Source of the DNA: Boswellia sacra | Taxonomy: Eukaryota > Streptophyta > Magnoliopsida > Sapindales > Burseraceae | Direction: 5' to 3' | Length of the DNA: 64,000 nucleotides | NCBI GenBank assembly: GCA_013180625.2 | Contig: SNVD02006330.1 | Coordinates: forward strand, 1 to 64,000 | In this document: positions 18,363 through 28,721 of the stretch, one piece after another | Position numbering within the stretch: position 1 is the first letter of the stretch | Layout of the letters: every line of letters starts with the position of its first letter | Program-made: the position numbers and the translations under genes | The notes under the pieces: model-generated | The model's database searches: none | What the model was told of the DNA's origin: nothing | Seen by the model: the letters and a program-made list of their open reading frames with translations, nothing else

Positions 18363-20411
18363 TGTAGATACATGATTTTTAGAGGCTTGATGATGAAGTG
18401 AAGATGAATGAAGAGCAAAGGAAATAATTGAAATGTCCTCAGTAGCAAAAAGCAAAAAAGAAGAAACTGATTGAAAGCTTTGAAAATCAACACATGATTT
18501 TGAAAAATCACAGAAGTTAATCTTGGAGGAATTTGATGATGAATCATATACCATTATGGAGCTACGGATGTCTAGTTTTCACAAAATTTTATAGATAATG
18601 AATTAGAGTTAAACTCAAAGAGTTACGCACGATCTAACGACTAAAGTTTTGAAGGAATTGCATTGAAAAGTGCAAAATCGAAGGGTTTACTGGGCCACAG
18701 CCGGCTGATGGTTGTAGGATAGTTGGCCGGCTATCCCATCACTAATAGATAGTCAACCTATAGTAGGATAGCTATCCCATTACTGGCCAATGATCCTCAA
18801 ACAACTGGTCGATTGTTCCTCCATTAATTTTGGAAAATTACACCGCTAACCTTTCATTTTTGATTCCTTCCTTCCTTTTTCAACTTCAACCATTAACTAT
18901 ATAACCCCCTCCCCTCACTTTCACACACACACTGAAATCTTCTCTTCTCTCTCTTGAAGACACATTTGAGAATTCAAGGAGTATTTTCCAGTTTAATATT
19001 TTTAGTCGTTCTATTGCTCTAAACCCAGAAAGGGTACGTCTTAAGAGTAGTTATCTCTTCTCCCTCCTCTTTTCTTTTTTATTTTTCTTGCTTTAGAATA
19101 AGTATGTTAAGGTTTATTTATGCTTAGAATGAACATGTTTAGCCTTTGTTTTGATGCTTAGAAGGGGTTATATAGAATTGTTTAAATCCTTATTTATTTT
19201 GCAAGGTGGAAATGTTTGTCAAGGTAAGTCATTTTCCCTCCTTTATTAGAAACATGTTTAGGAGTTTATTTTCTTTGCAAATGCTTAGAATCATGCTTAA
19301 GAGCACATGATTAGAATCATGTTGAGAAGACTTATAATTGTTTTGAAGTATGCTAGAAAATAGCATAGAATAGGAAAGAATTGCCATGATTTGCTTTGAT
19401 TGCTTAAGTTAGGCAAGAATAGCTATGTTTTGCCATGATTGCTTGAATTAACCTAGAATATGCTATGATAACCATGATTAGACTAGAAATGCCATGTCTA
19501 GGCTAGAATTGCCATAGTTAGAATTTCCATTATCAATTAAATTATGCTAGAGCAACAATGAATAGGTAGAATTACCATGATAAGAATTATAAAATCTATG
19601 TAGAATTGCCATGATTTTAGTTTATGTCTTTGTTTATAGTTTTACTTGAATTTGTGTGAATATACTATGATTGAATAATTATGAATGTATGATGCCATGA
19701 AGTGGTGGTGGACTCACATTGATGGTGAGAGACCATCACTTAAAATATATGAATACATGAAATATATGCTTGAAGAGGCTTGATAAGCATTGAATAGACT
19801 CACATATGCCGGCAAGGAATTCACTATTTATTGAATCTCAAATCGATTGCTTAGATTTATATATCATATGCACAAATATGCTATATTTTATCATTGAATA
19901 TTTAAAGTGCTAGAAGTAGTTTACTTTATTGTTGAATAATAAATTGTTGTAATCCTCCTCCCATTCCCCCACATTTGCTAGAAAAATGTAATATATTATC
20001 CTGATCTCTTTCTTTATATAAATATATATAATTGCCTCGATTGAAATCAGCTTCCGTGTCTTTAAGAAGATAAAATGAACAATATCTACATAAAATAAAC
20101 CATCTAGGCAAACTGTATAACAACTTAAGCTATTCTTATTTGGTATACGTAGTAGAGGCTGAATTTTATTCCAGGCGAGGTGAATTGCTCGTATGTAACC
20201 TTTCAAACCCATCTCTAAAGGGATGAGAATAGTTTAACTCCTAAATAGAGGGATCAGATTGACATCATCCATTTTTTCAATAGAAAATTGGTGGTGACTC
20301 AATTTCTCTGGACATGGCCATAACTTATTTGTGTTCTCTTAAGTCTCGATAGAGGCTTTGACATAATGTTGTGGTCGTAAACGCTTTCATAGGATGAAAG
20401 CCCCGTTCATA
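18363..20411 (+). repeat. 3' LTR of Tb
   Basis: About 2049 bp from TGTAGATACATG to GTTCATA. It aligns with the Td LTR (38492-40351) and Tf LTR (49526-51541). It contains the promoter array at 18701-18905. It is followed directly by reversed subterminal repeats of Tc, so Tb appears to be inserted in Tc. The five flanking bases GCATG (20412-20416) are the expected target-site copy. Confidence 0.82.
18701..18905 (+). promoter_or_regulatory. 20-bp repeat array and TATA box in Tb LTR
   Basis: From 18701 to 18820 the sequence falls into six units of 20 bp with a recurrent GGCTATCC-like core (GGCCGGCTATCC at 18725, AGGATAGCTATCC at 18765, GGCCAATGATCC at 18785). The TATA box CTATATAA lies at 18898-18905. 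It is the LTR counterpart of the arrays before the antisense genes in Tc, Td, Te and Tf. Confidence 0.6.
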
Positions 20412-21200
20412 GCATGATGTGCACTTTTCTAGTACAAGACATATGCATCCTTACAATACTAAGATGAAACACTCTGAAGTGCACCTACTTCTTAGGGTTT
20501 TAATAACTTTTTAGTGCACATTTTCTTAGGGCTTGTGCCTATTCTAATAGCTTAAAACACTCTTTAGTGCACGTACTTCCTAAGATTTCTTCTAATGCAT
20601 GCCCATTGGGAAAACGACCATTATGCACTACTTCGTGATCTTTAGACCTTTCATTTCTTCATGCCTTTGGCCCAGTTATCTTCATTCATTAATCTCTTTA
20701 AATTTTGCATTTATTGGTTTTCATGCCCTTCTTATGAGTACTTCTTGCTTCTATTCTTCACTTCTCAATTTCTTCAAGCTCACCAAGGAGAATTTCGTTA
20801 TATTGCATCTTCTTGGTCTTTAGACTTTTCATTTTTCATGCCTTCGACTGAATATTCTTCATTCTGTCTTCCTTGATCCTTTTAGACTTTGCATTCATAA
20901 GATTTTACATCCTCCACTAGGGAATTTTTATCATGTAGTTGGTTCTTCTTGAACTCACTAGGGATTTCTTTACTGTCTTTGTAAGTTCTTGCAAAATATC
21001 AAATATCTTTTGATAATTTCAAATTAATTCAAGGTTTACCAAGTTCAATGTGTCCTGCAACAGACTGCTTTTTAGTCTCTGGAGGAATTCTTCCACATGA
21101 TTTTGGTCGAATATTCCATCAATTGATGTTACTTAACTTTTCTTGTGAGTTGCTAAATTACTGCCATGGTCGAGTGCTCGTCACGGTCGTGTTTGAAAAT
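20412..21200 (-). repeat. Subterminal repeats and spacer (Tc)
   Basis: 20412-20620 holds reversed versions of the ATGCAC and GTGCACTAAAGAGTGTTT repeats seen in Tb and Td. 20620-21200 is the matching AT-rich spacer with reversed GAAGAATGAAGAATA phrases. No gene is visible. Confidence 0.6.
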
Positions 21201-21204
21201 TCTT

Positions 21205-21470
21205 CAGACTTCACGCTGATGCAGAGTTTTCTTCCTTTTTCTCTCTTCTCTTTTCCCTTTTTTTTTCTTTTTCTTTCTTTTTCTTCTTTTCTTTTCCTTT
21301 TTCTTTCCTTTTTCTTTCTTTCTTCTTTTCTTTTTCTCTTTCCTCTTTCTCTCTTTTTCTCTTTCTTCTTTTTCTTTTCCTTTCTTTCTTTTCCTTTCTT
21401 TCTTTTCTTTTTTCTTTTCTCTCTTCTTTTTTTTTCTTTCTTCTTTTTCTTTTCTTGGCCTTTTACCCTC
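21205..21470 (-). repeat. Purine-rich tract (Tc), CT on + strand
   Basis: About 240 bp of almost pure C and T on the plus strand (purines on the element's own strand). It ends about 25 bp before the promoter array of the antisense PMD gene. The long open frame across it is a composition effect. Confidence 0.75.
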
Positions 21471-21493
21471 TTGGCCCTTATTAAAGGAATTAT

Positions 21494-21583
21494 CGACCGA
21501 TTGCGTGAGGACCATGAGCTGATGGTAGGACCACCGATCGATGGTTGGTCGACAACTGCTCGACGATGGAGGGTCTATATAAT
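21494..21583 (+). promoter_or_regulatory. 19-bp repeat array and TATA box of PMD gene (Tc)
   Basis: Four consecutive 19-bp units: CGACCGATTGCGTGAGGAC (21494), CATGAGCTGATGGTAGGAC (21513), CACCGATCGATGGTTGGTC (21532), GACAACTGCTCGACGATGG (21551). TCTATATAAT follows at 21574-21583, and the predicted start codon lies 76 bp further on. Confidence 0.6.
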
Positions 21584-21658
21584 AACCTTTTGTCTGCCCA
21601 AACTACATTCATGCCCCATTGCTTCATTTCTCATTTAATTTGCCTCCAATTTTCTCCT

Positions 21659-23847
21659 ATGCGTCCCTCTCGAGCTCCTCTTTCTAATGGCATGTGATTT
21701 GGTTCATCTTGAATTGAACAAGACCTATCTGGTTTAGAGATCGACATTGAGAGGTCTTCGAAAGGACTAAGAGGTATCTGTTGTTTGTGATGTGGATTCC
21801 TACATAATCAACTAGGCATCAATTCTTCTTCGTTCTTCATTTTTCTATTTCTTAGGAATGTATTCACATAAAAACTTTAATTTCTTATTTTAGGACTTTC
21901 ATGAGAACAAGATGTGTGGGTCATTTTCTAGAACCCATTTTTGGTTCTTAGAGATAGGAAATAGGGCGGTTCAAAATAGGATTGCTGTTATCGGTTTCTA
22001 TGAGCTCATCACTTCTCTTCCACATGCCTCTTGGCATATTGATCCTTGAGAACTGGTTGCTCTATGTGATAAGTGGATGGACACGAGTCACACTTTCCAT
22101 TTTCCAGTTGGTGAGATGACTATTACGCCATTTGATGTCACTACTTTGACTGGCCTTCCATGTGATGGGAGGGTTTTGCCCATTGATTCTTGTATAACAG
22201 ACTCAAGAGATGAGGGAAAGTTGGTCTATTAGCTCCTTAATTGTGATGTGAAGATCAAGAACAACATTGCAATGTAATACAATTGTTTGTACATGTATTG
22301 GAAGAGAAGATCGAATCTGACTCTAATCGAGGTAGATTAGTATGCACGTAGTTTCATCATGTATCTACTTGGTTTGAAGCTTTTTGCCAATACGTCGAAC
22401 ACCACCTTTTTTAATCTACTTCCTGCACTCTAAGATCTTGACTGAGTGAGGGACTTTGGTTAGGGCCATGTTGTTTTTTGCTAATTATTCTTCATTTTAG
22501 ACTTCATATGTTGAGGCATCACTACAATTGCTAGTTTTGCTCCATTGATTGAGGTAACTTCTCCTCTTTTACACCTTCCTATTTCCTTTGTATAGATTTT
22601 TATTTTTGATTCTATACAGAAGTGGGTGTATGAGTTGGGTGTTCTATCATCACCGCTTCTTGCTTGTCAAGATTTTTTTTCGTAGATAAAGAGATAGGCC
22701 GCACCTCGGGTAGAGCTCGAGAGGTCTCACGAGTTTGATTTCTTTCGTGATTTTGTCCATACGATAACCTAAAGCAAGGTAAAAATAGTAGTCACTTTTT
22801 ATTCATTGCATGGTTATCATATTCTTACCATATTTTTATCTTGTAGATTTATTCTAAGTGGTGGGAGCCCATTGAGAATTGGTCGAGCGTTATGAGGGTC
22901 ACCGCTCCATACGTCAACTCCCATATTTTACTTCCACGCATGGACAACATGATATGGTATCCAAGTGATAGAGTTTGGGACTGGTATAAGGGTCCAGACA
23001 GCGGCCAGATTGCTCCTGCACCACCAGTTTTGATGATAAACTCAGGAGATTTGTCCATGGAGCCTGAGGTGATAGATTATACAGCTGAGATTCCTCTGAA
23101 AGAGATCGAGTTTCCTAAGATAACGAGCTCCTATGCAAAGTGGGCTCGAGCCACATTATTTCATACTAGACTCAGTTAAGCTGTTGATGAGATTCCTCAG
23201 CCTTTTGCTGATACTAATCAAGGCTCTTCTAGCTGCTCTTCAGCCTGTCAAGGGAAGAGGTCGAGAGTTTCTTCTTCTATATAGGCACCTTTGCCTTTTT
23301 CGCTACTGCCACTGAGTAGCCTCATCCATTTCCAGTTCCACCAGCTTTTCCAGCTGGTCATGTGATTGGAGATCTCCAAGCTTATCCCAACATTGTAGTC
23401 TACACGTGGGATGCTAGTGGATAAATCAGCAGTCATGTGAACATTGAGGATCCGACCATGCCTATTCCTTTTATTCCTCATGATACCACTTTGGTAAGTC
23501 TTCTGACTATGTCTTCTTTGAATTTCTTGCTACTTTTCAATTTGTCTATTACTAAAAAAAATGCAATTCAATGCAATATAGGTTCCATGATCTTCCATGG
23601 AGCATTTTTCGGATACAATCTGCTTCACATGGATATGTCTTATAGATTTCTCACTAGTATTAGGTAAAACAATATTCTATGCTTCATATATGCATGATTT
23701 GTATCTTAATAGTTTTTCTAACTTTTTGCTTCTTGCTTGGATTAGATGAGCTGTTAGGAGAATGCTCATTTGGAGCGAGAGATTGAGCGCCTTCAGGCTT
23801 ATGTTACTGCTTTCTCTATTAATGATGATGATGATAGTGATGAGTGA
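21659..23847 (+). pseudogene. Antisense PMD-domain gene, six exons (Tc)
   Basis: Plant mobile domain protein. In plants MAIN/MAIL1-type PMD proteins act in genome maintenance and silencing, and PMD genes are also known inside retroelements. Proposed exons: 21659-21815, 21894-22553, 22620-22780, 22847-23493, 23582-23663, 23746-23847. Introns 2-5 are short and GT...AG; intron 1 has GC in place of GT. Exon 1 opens MRPSRAPLSNG. Exon 2 has the PMD signature DKWMDTSHTFHFPVGEMTIT and then TTLTGLPCDG. Exon 4 has SKWWEPIENW and a Ser-rich region. Exon 6 is coiled and acidic (LEREIERLQAYVTAF, DDDDSDE). Several in-frame stops make it dead. It runs opposite to the element. Confidence 0.7.
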
Positions 23848-24200
23848 GGACTACCGCTATCGGCTTTTTCTTTCAGGTTGATTTCTCTTCTTTATTGTTC
23901 ATTTAGTTTCCATGTATGAACTTCTATGCTTGACTTTTCATGAAAGCAATCAGTTGTATGAACAAACTTCTAAGACTTAGTGAACATTCGTATATTTTTA
24001 GCTTTGTACACTGCTTTATAAATTGTGCGTATTCTGATCAATTTACTTCCAAATTTGTTCAAATTTGTTTCTACATCATCACTTATTCAATTCTAAACAA
24101 AATTGTAAAATTTAGAAGTCATGCTCAAAATTATCCGTCGATACGCAAATCAGAAGTCGAATCGCACGAAAAAAGGGCATTGGAGGCTTCTAAGCCTAAC

Positions 24201-24300
24201 AACCATCGGTCATCTGTCCTACCATCACAACCGTTGGTGCGACTAGCGAGATAGTGCTTCTTCCACCATCTTTTTCTTCTTCTTGTCTTATACTATTTAA
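24201..24300 (+). promoter_or_regulatory. Repeat units and TATA-like box of DUF7745-like gene (Tc)
   Basis: Three degenerate 20-bp units (24201, 24221, 24241) with CATCTGTCCTACC and CCGTTGGTGC-like content, then CTATTTAA at 24293-24300. The start ATG of the gene lies about 100 bp further on. The arrangement matches the clearer arrays in Te and Tf. Confidence 0.4.
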
Positions 24301-24402
24301 GCACTCCTCCTCTTCACTTCTTTTTCACACCTTTCAACGCTTCTTCTCGCGATATCTTGAGTTTTTTTTCATGCTTCTCGACACCTCTTCACATTTGTCA
24401 AC

Positions 24403-25540
24403 ATGTCTAAGGATACTCTCAAAGTTCTTCACCTCTCTTGAAGCTTCTGAAGGATGACAATCGAAAACAACTCGAGTACAACAATCTCTACAACTTAAAA
24501 TTCCTTCAACATGTGAAGGTTGACATCCTTTTTCTCAATGACTGCATGACTTTTTAGGGTCCCCACGACCATGTCTTTCGCTTCAATGGGCAAGAACTTT
24601 GCCCCCTGTATGAGAAATTATCTACCATACTCAGTTGTCATTCATTAAGTTCAGAGAGAAACATTTTGTCCACCATTGAGATACCATTTATTTGACTTTC
24701 TGATCTCTACCATAAGTATTCATACCAGACGTGGTAGAGTGATATTGTCTTCAATCATTCCTCTACTTGTTATGATGGATAGGACATCATCCAGCCAAAG
24801 TTTTGCCTTCTTGCACAATTTCTATTGGTTTCACTAGATTGTCTCGAAGACCCATATCTTGTGACCATCATTCCTCAGATGAGACTTGGTTTCACTGTAG
24901 TTCCTTTGATTCTTGCTAAGACGTTGATCGAACTGGATCGAGCTAGAGTCAATCTGAATCAAAGGTTCAGTGGCAGTTTTCTACTCCTTCAGATATTTTT
25001 CTTTTAACCCTAATTTTTGCCTAAGTCACCCTTTCGAGTTTTCAACTTAGCGATTTTTTTTGTGCTCTAATTTTTGCCTAAACCACTATTTTGGGTTTTC
25101 AACTTAGTAAGCTTGCACTAATTTTTCCCTAAGCTACCCTTTTTGGGTTTTCAACTTAGTAAGCTTGCACTAATTTTTCCCTAAGCTACCCTTTTTGGGT
25201 TTTCAACTCAGGGGGCTTTTTTCTCAATTTCTTTTTCTTATTTTCCTACCCTAACCTTTGCCTAAGCTGCCATTTCGGGTTTTCAACTTAGCGGGCTTGC
25301 TTTAGTTTTTGCTTAGGTTCCTTTTCAAGTTTTTGACTTAGTAGGCTTTTCTTATTTTTCTTATTTTTTTTCCTTTTCAGATTTGGCTACAAGATAGGCT
25401 GTCCATTCTAGCACCACCTGAGAGGGATATTTTCAATTATGGTCCTTGACTTCATACGAGGGGGATACTTCTTAGTCTGATAAAGAGACAGATGTGACAT
25501 TGATAGTTTCACTGTTAACTTATATGCTTTCCTTTTGTTA
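24403..25540 (+). pseudogene. Antisense DUF7745-like gene (Tc)
   Basis: Starts MSKDTLKVLH. After a stop and shift comes KFLQHVKVDILFLNDCMTF, then GPHDHVFRFNGQELCPLYEK, a block shared with Tb, Td, Te and Tf. Exon 1 continues to FSGSFLLLQ at about 25002. An intron-like spacer with the roughly 60-bp minisatellite follows. A splice acceptor TTTTCAG|ATTTGGCTACAAG begins exon 2 at 25381, which is shortened by deletion. Function unknown; DUF7745-like by motif memory. Broken by stops. Confidence 0.5.
25008..25378 (+). repeat. Intronic minisatellite (Tc)
   Basis: Five to six units of about 60 bp with TTTTTGCCTAAG, CCCTTTTTGGGTTTTCAACT and TAGTAAGCTTGC-like parts. Two neighbouring units around 25110-25220 are almost identical. 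It lies between exons 1 and 2 of the antisense gene. Confidence 0.75.
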
Positions 25541-25734
25541 TCATGCAAAATAATGAGACATTTTAAAGGCGTATTTGTTTTCAAACAATTTCATTTCATT
25601 AATAAAAGTACAATTGTTTGTTTTTCAAACAATATGTGCACAATGAGACAACTCCTATCATTAATCAACCATATATGGTTTTCTAATTAATTATTTTCTC
25701 TCTCACTCTTTTCTTTTTATCCTTGCTTTCACAC

Positions 25735-26745
25735 ATAGTATCTCTTCAACCTATCTATGTTAATGGGCTCAATTAATTCATTCCCTTCCATGTTTGGTAA
25801 GATGACGGCTCTACTGCACATGACCTTCGTCACAATAAATGGGCCCTCTCGTGGGCTTGAACTTCTCTATTGCGTCAAACACCGCTGGCTTGGCTTGCTT
25901 AAGGGCTAACTCCCTTTCTTTAAACTTTCTTGCCCTTATTCTCTTATTAAAGGCTTGAAAGACCCGCTTCTGGTATCACTGCATGTGATATATGGCCTTT
26001 ATTCTCTACTCATCAATCAAGGCCATTTGTTCACATTTATTTTCGATCCACTCCTCTTTAGGAATTTTTGCTTCTATTATAACCCTCACTGATTTTAATT
26101 CCATCTCAATTGGTAGGATTGCTTCTGAACCATAATCTAATGAGAAAGGCATCATGCCTGTAAAGCTTCTTGGCGTGGTTCTATAACCCCACAACACAAA
26201 CAATAGCTTATTAGCCTAATCTTTGTATGTTTGCACCATCTTGGCCAATATCTTCTTAATGCTCTTATTAACTGCTTCTTCCACTCCATTTGCTTATGGT
26301 CAATACGAGATGACTTATGGTGTCCAATCCCATACTTCCAAACAAGGCCCTAGTCTCAACCTGGAAATGATGTGATGTGGCACTCCAAATTTGCATATGA
26401 TGTTTCTTTAAATGAACTTTGTCATCTGTTTTTCCCCTAGTTTATTGTAAGACTTAGTTTCTATTCATTTGGTGAAGTAGTTGATTGCCACCGCCATATA
26501 TCAATGCCTATTAAGGGCTGATAGCCTTATGTCACCTATGATGTCAATGTCTCATGCAACAAAAGGCAATGGTACTACCATTCTTTGAAGCTCTAATGTT
26601 GGCTGATGAATCAAATTTTCATTGATCTAGTATTACTGACACCTCTTCACAAACCAGACATAATCTATCTCCATGGTTAGCCAATAGAAGCCTTGTTTTA
26701 TGATCTTGCTTGCTAACATTAGCTATTCATTTGGGTATATAATAA
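25735..26745 (-). pseudogene. Integrase remnant (Tc)
   Basis: The minus strand carries the catalytic-core end and C-terminus of a Ty3/gypsy integrase. It is best seen at 26203-26006 (YRTTPRSFTGMMPFSLDYGS, EAILPIEMELKSVRV). It runs to INMDR-type sequence near 25745. Sequence upstream (26210-26745) aligns with the integrase core, with stops. At about 26745 it joins LTR sequence, the deletion junction. Confidence 0.7.
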
Positions 26746-28721
26746 TATAAAATGCCCAAAAAATGTTAAATTAGAAAAGACTTCTCGAATTCTCAAGCGT
26801 GTCTTCAAGAGGGAGAAGAGAGGATTTTTGGATGCTTTCAGAAGTGTGCCCAAGGTGTGCTTTTATAGGCTTTCCTCATTGAAGTGACAAAGTGATAAAA
26901 AAACCAATGTGAAATTCGAATGAACAGTAATGCATGAACAATAACATGTGAATGATGCGTTCGAAACTAGCAAGTATACTAGTCACACAAGTAATAAAGT
27001 GATAAGTAAGATATCGTTCCCACGAGGATTGATTCTAATTGAATTTGTTATTTCCAGCAACAATAAACTAAACAGGGGGGATTTTTGTTGAATGATTTAC
27101 TAAATGAAATAAGAATGCAAGTAAAGAATAACAAAACAGAAAGTAAATTTGAATGAAAAATCAATGGGAGAAAGCTGGTTAAGGGATCCTTCTCTACCAC
27201 AAGATATGGATTTGCGAATTAATTGTAGAATTGTCATCTAATTACAGCATTGAAGTTATCAACCGTAGATAATAACAAGCTCTATTACCCCAATCTTTCC
27301 TTACTTTGTTGTTAAATAAAACAAGCTCTTTATTTAATCTCTATCCATTAAACAACCTAGAACAAGCTCTCTGAGTTTAATTCAATGGATGCATTATGAT
27401 AAGAAAGATAGGTTGATCTAAGCAATAAACACACAAGCTCGGATTATTTAACTTAGGTTATATTCTCCAATTGTAATCTCTGATCACAATTTTGCTACTA
27501 ATGATTAGAAATTCAAGACAATTACGGATCAAGATTTCTAGTCTAGCAATAAATCACAACCAGATTATATTCAGTTGGCCACTCAAATACAATCAGCAAG
27601 CAATCATAAGCATTAAATATGGGAGAATACAAGCAACTTCAATTAGAGAATTGGATAACAATTCCTTACACAATCAACTTACAAAAACCATATCAGGGGC
27701 TTTGAAATCACCCTCAACCAATTCAGATTCAGTTACACATGTTTAAGAACGTGGTAAATACAATACAACATGGAGACATTCCAGAAAATGAAAGGGAAGG
27801 GAAAAACTTAGCAAATTTGATGTAATTCTCTTTGGATTGTAGTTCTTCCTCTTTCCAAGCTTCCTTTCTCCTTCAAGAACTCCAAGAGATGAAAGAATTC
27901 CAGAGCTTCAGCCTCCACCACGTTCTCCCCTCTTCAAGTTATCAAAATAAAACCCTAAAATGTGTTTAAATACTCTGCTACAGTGAATTGCTACAGTGCC
28001 CCGTATTATACATGCTACAGTGACTTGTGGAATTATATTTCTATACATCTCACACTGTTTTGATTACAACTTTTGGTACACTGAATGGATTTATAAACCG
28101 TAAATTTCTCCAGAAAATAGACTTCGAGAGCTTTCCAACGGTATATAATATGTCATCGGGTTCATTGTATATCAATACAATTAAATCCGAGAAGATCACT
28201 GACTAGCAGAGGTGAAAATGAAGGGTTTTACTCCATTTTTGTGCAAGTTGCTCCAAAACTCCTACAAACATCAAAACACACAAAAACATAAAAATACCAC
28301 GGAATATAGCAAAGAAACATGGACGAATTGATATAAAAGTAATACATAAATAGACACCTATCAGTGAACAATAACGTGTGAACAGTGCACTACTATTTGG
28401 CCCTTCATATTTTATAATTTTATAATACAGTCCTTTTTAACCTTCGTCTATTCAATTGCTTATAAATTTTTGAGTTAAACTTCGGTTCATGATCTGTAAA
28501 TTTCTATGAGAATTAGACATCCGCAGCTTCGCAACGGTACATGACTCATCATCATATTCCTCCTGAATTAATTTTTGTGATTTTTTGAAGTTATATATTA
28601 GTTTTTAAGACCTTTCACCATCTCCCTCTCACCTTTGCTTTCTTGGCCTCCTAGGGCATTTTGATCAATTTTAATATTCATCTTCATTCCTTCATCGAAC
28701 CTCAAAAATTTAGTGTCTACA
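26746..28721 (-). repeat. Partial 5' LTR of Tc, split by S1
   Basis: The first 550 bp or so of a Tat-like LTR on the minus strand (28721-28369 and 26952 to about 26746). It starts TGTAGACACTAAATTTTTGA at 28721. The internal piece (AAAAGACTTCTCGAATTCTC near 26775) matches the Ta LTR at 5518. The remaining LTR is lost in the deletion that brings integrase alongside. Confidence 0.7.
26953..28363 (-). mobile_element. S1: Athila-like solo LTR
   Basis: 1411 bp with TG...CA ends and a perfect 5-bp TSD GTGAA (26948-26952 and 28364-28368). On the minus strand it begins TGATAGGTGTCTATTTATG and ends CTTGCTAGTTTCGAACGCAT-CA, a pattern familiar from Athila-type LTRs. There is no internal region, so it is a solo LTR left by recombination. 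The open frame at 27492-27746 is inside it and is not a gene. Confidence 0.85.

Larger units (their letters stand above)
6129..20411 (+). mobile_element. Tb: Tat-like element, 3' part, interrupted by L1
   Basis: Plus-strand element from mid-integrase to the end of its 3' LTR. Ta cuts it on the left (6128/6129), and L1 (10385-18141) is inserted in its 3' tandem repeats. Order: integrase C-terminus, antisense DUF7745-like gene, remnant of the antisense PMD gene, purine tract, tandem repeats, polypurine tract, 3' LTR. Compared with Td it has lost most of the PMD gene. Confidence 0.75.
20412..28721 (-). mobile_element. Tc: internally deleted Tat-like element
   Basis: Minus-strand element. From its 5' end (28721): the first part of the LTR, interrupted by solo LTR S1, then a direct jump near 26750 into integrase. 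The two antisense genes (plus strand here), CT-rich tract and subterminal repeats follow. The rest of the LTR, gag, protease, RT and RNase H are missing, which points to one large internal deletion. The LTR start at 28721 abuts Td pol; the other end (20412) abuts Tb. Confidence 0.7.
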
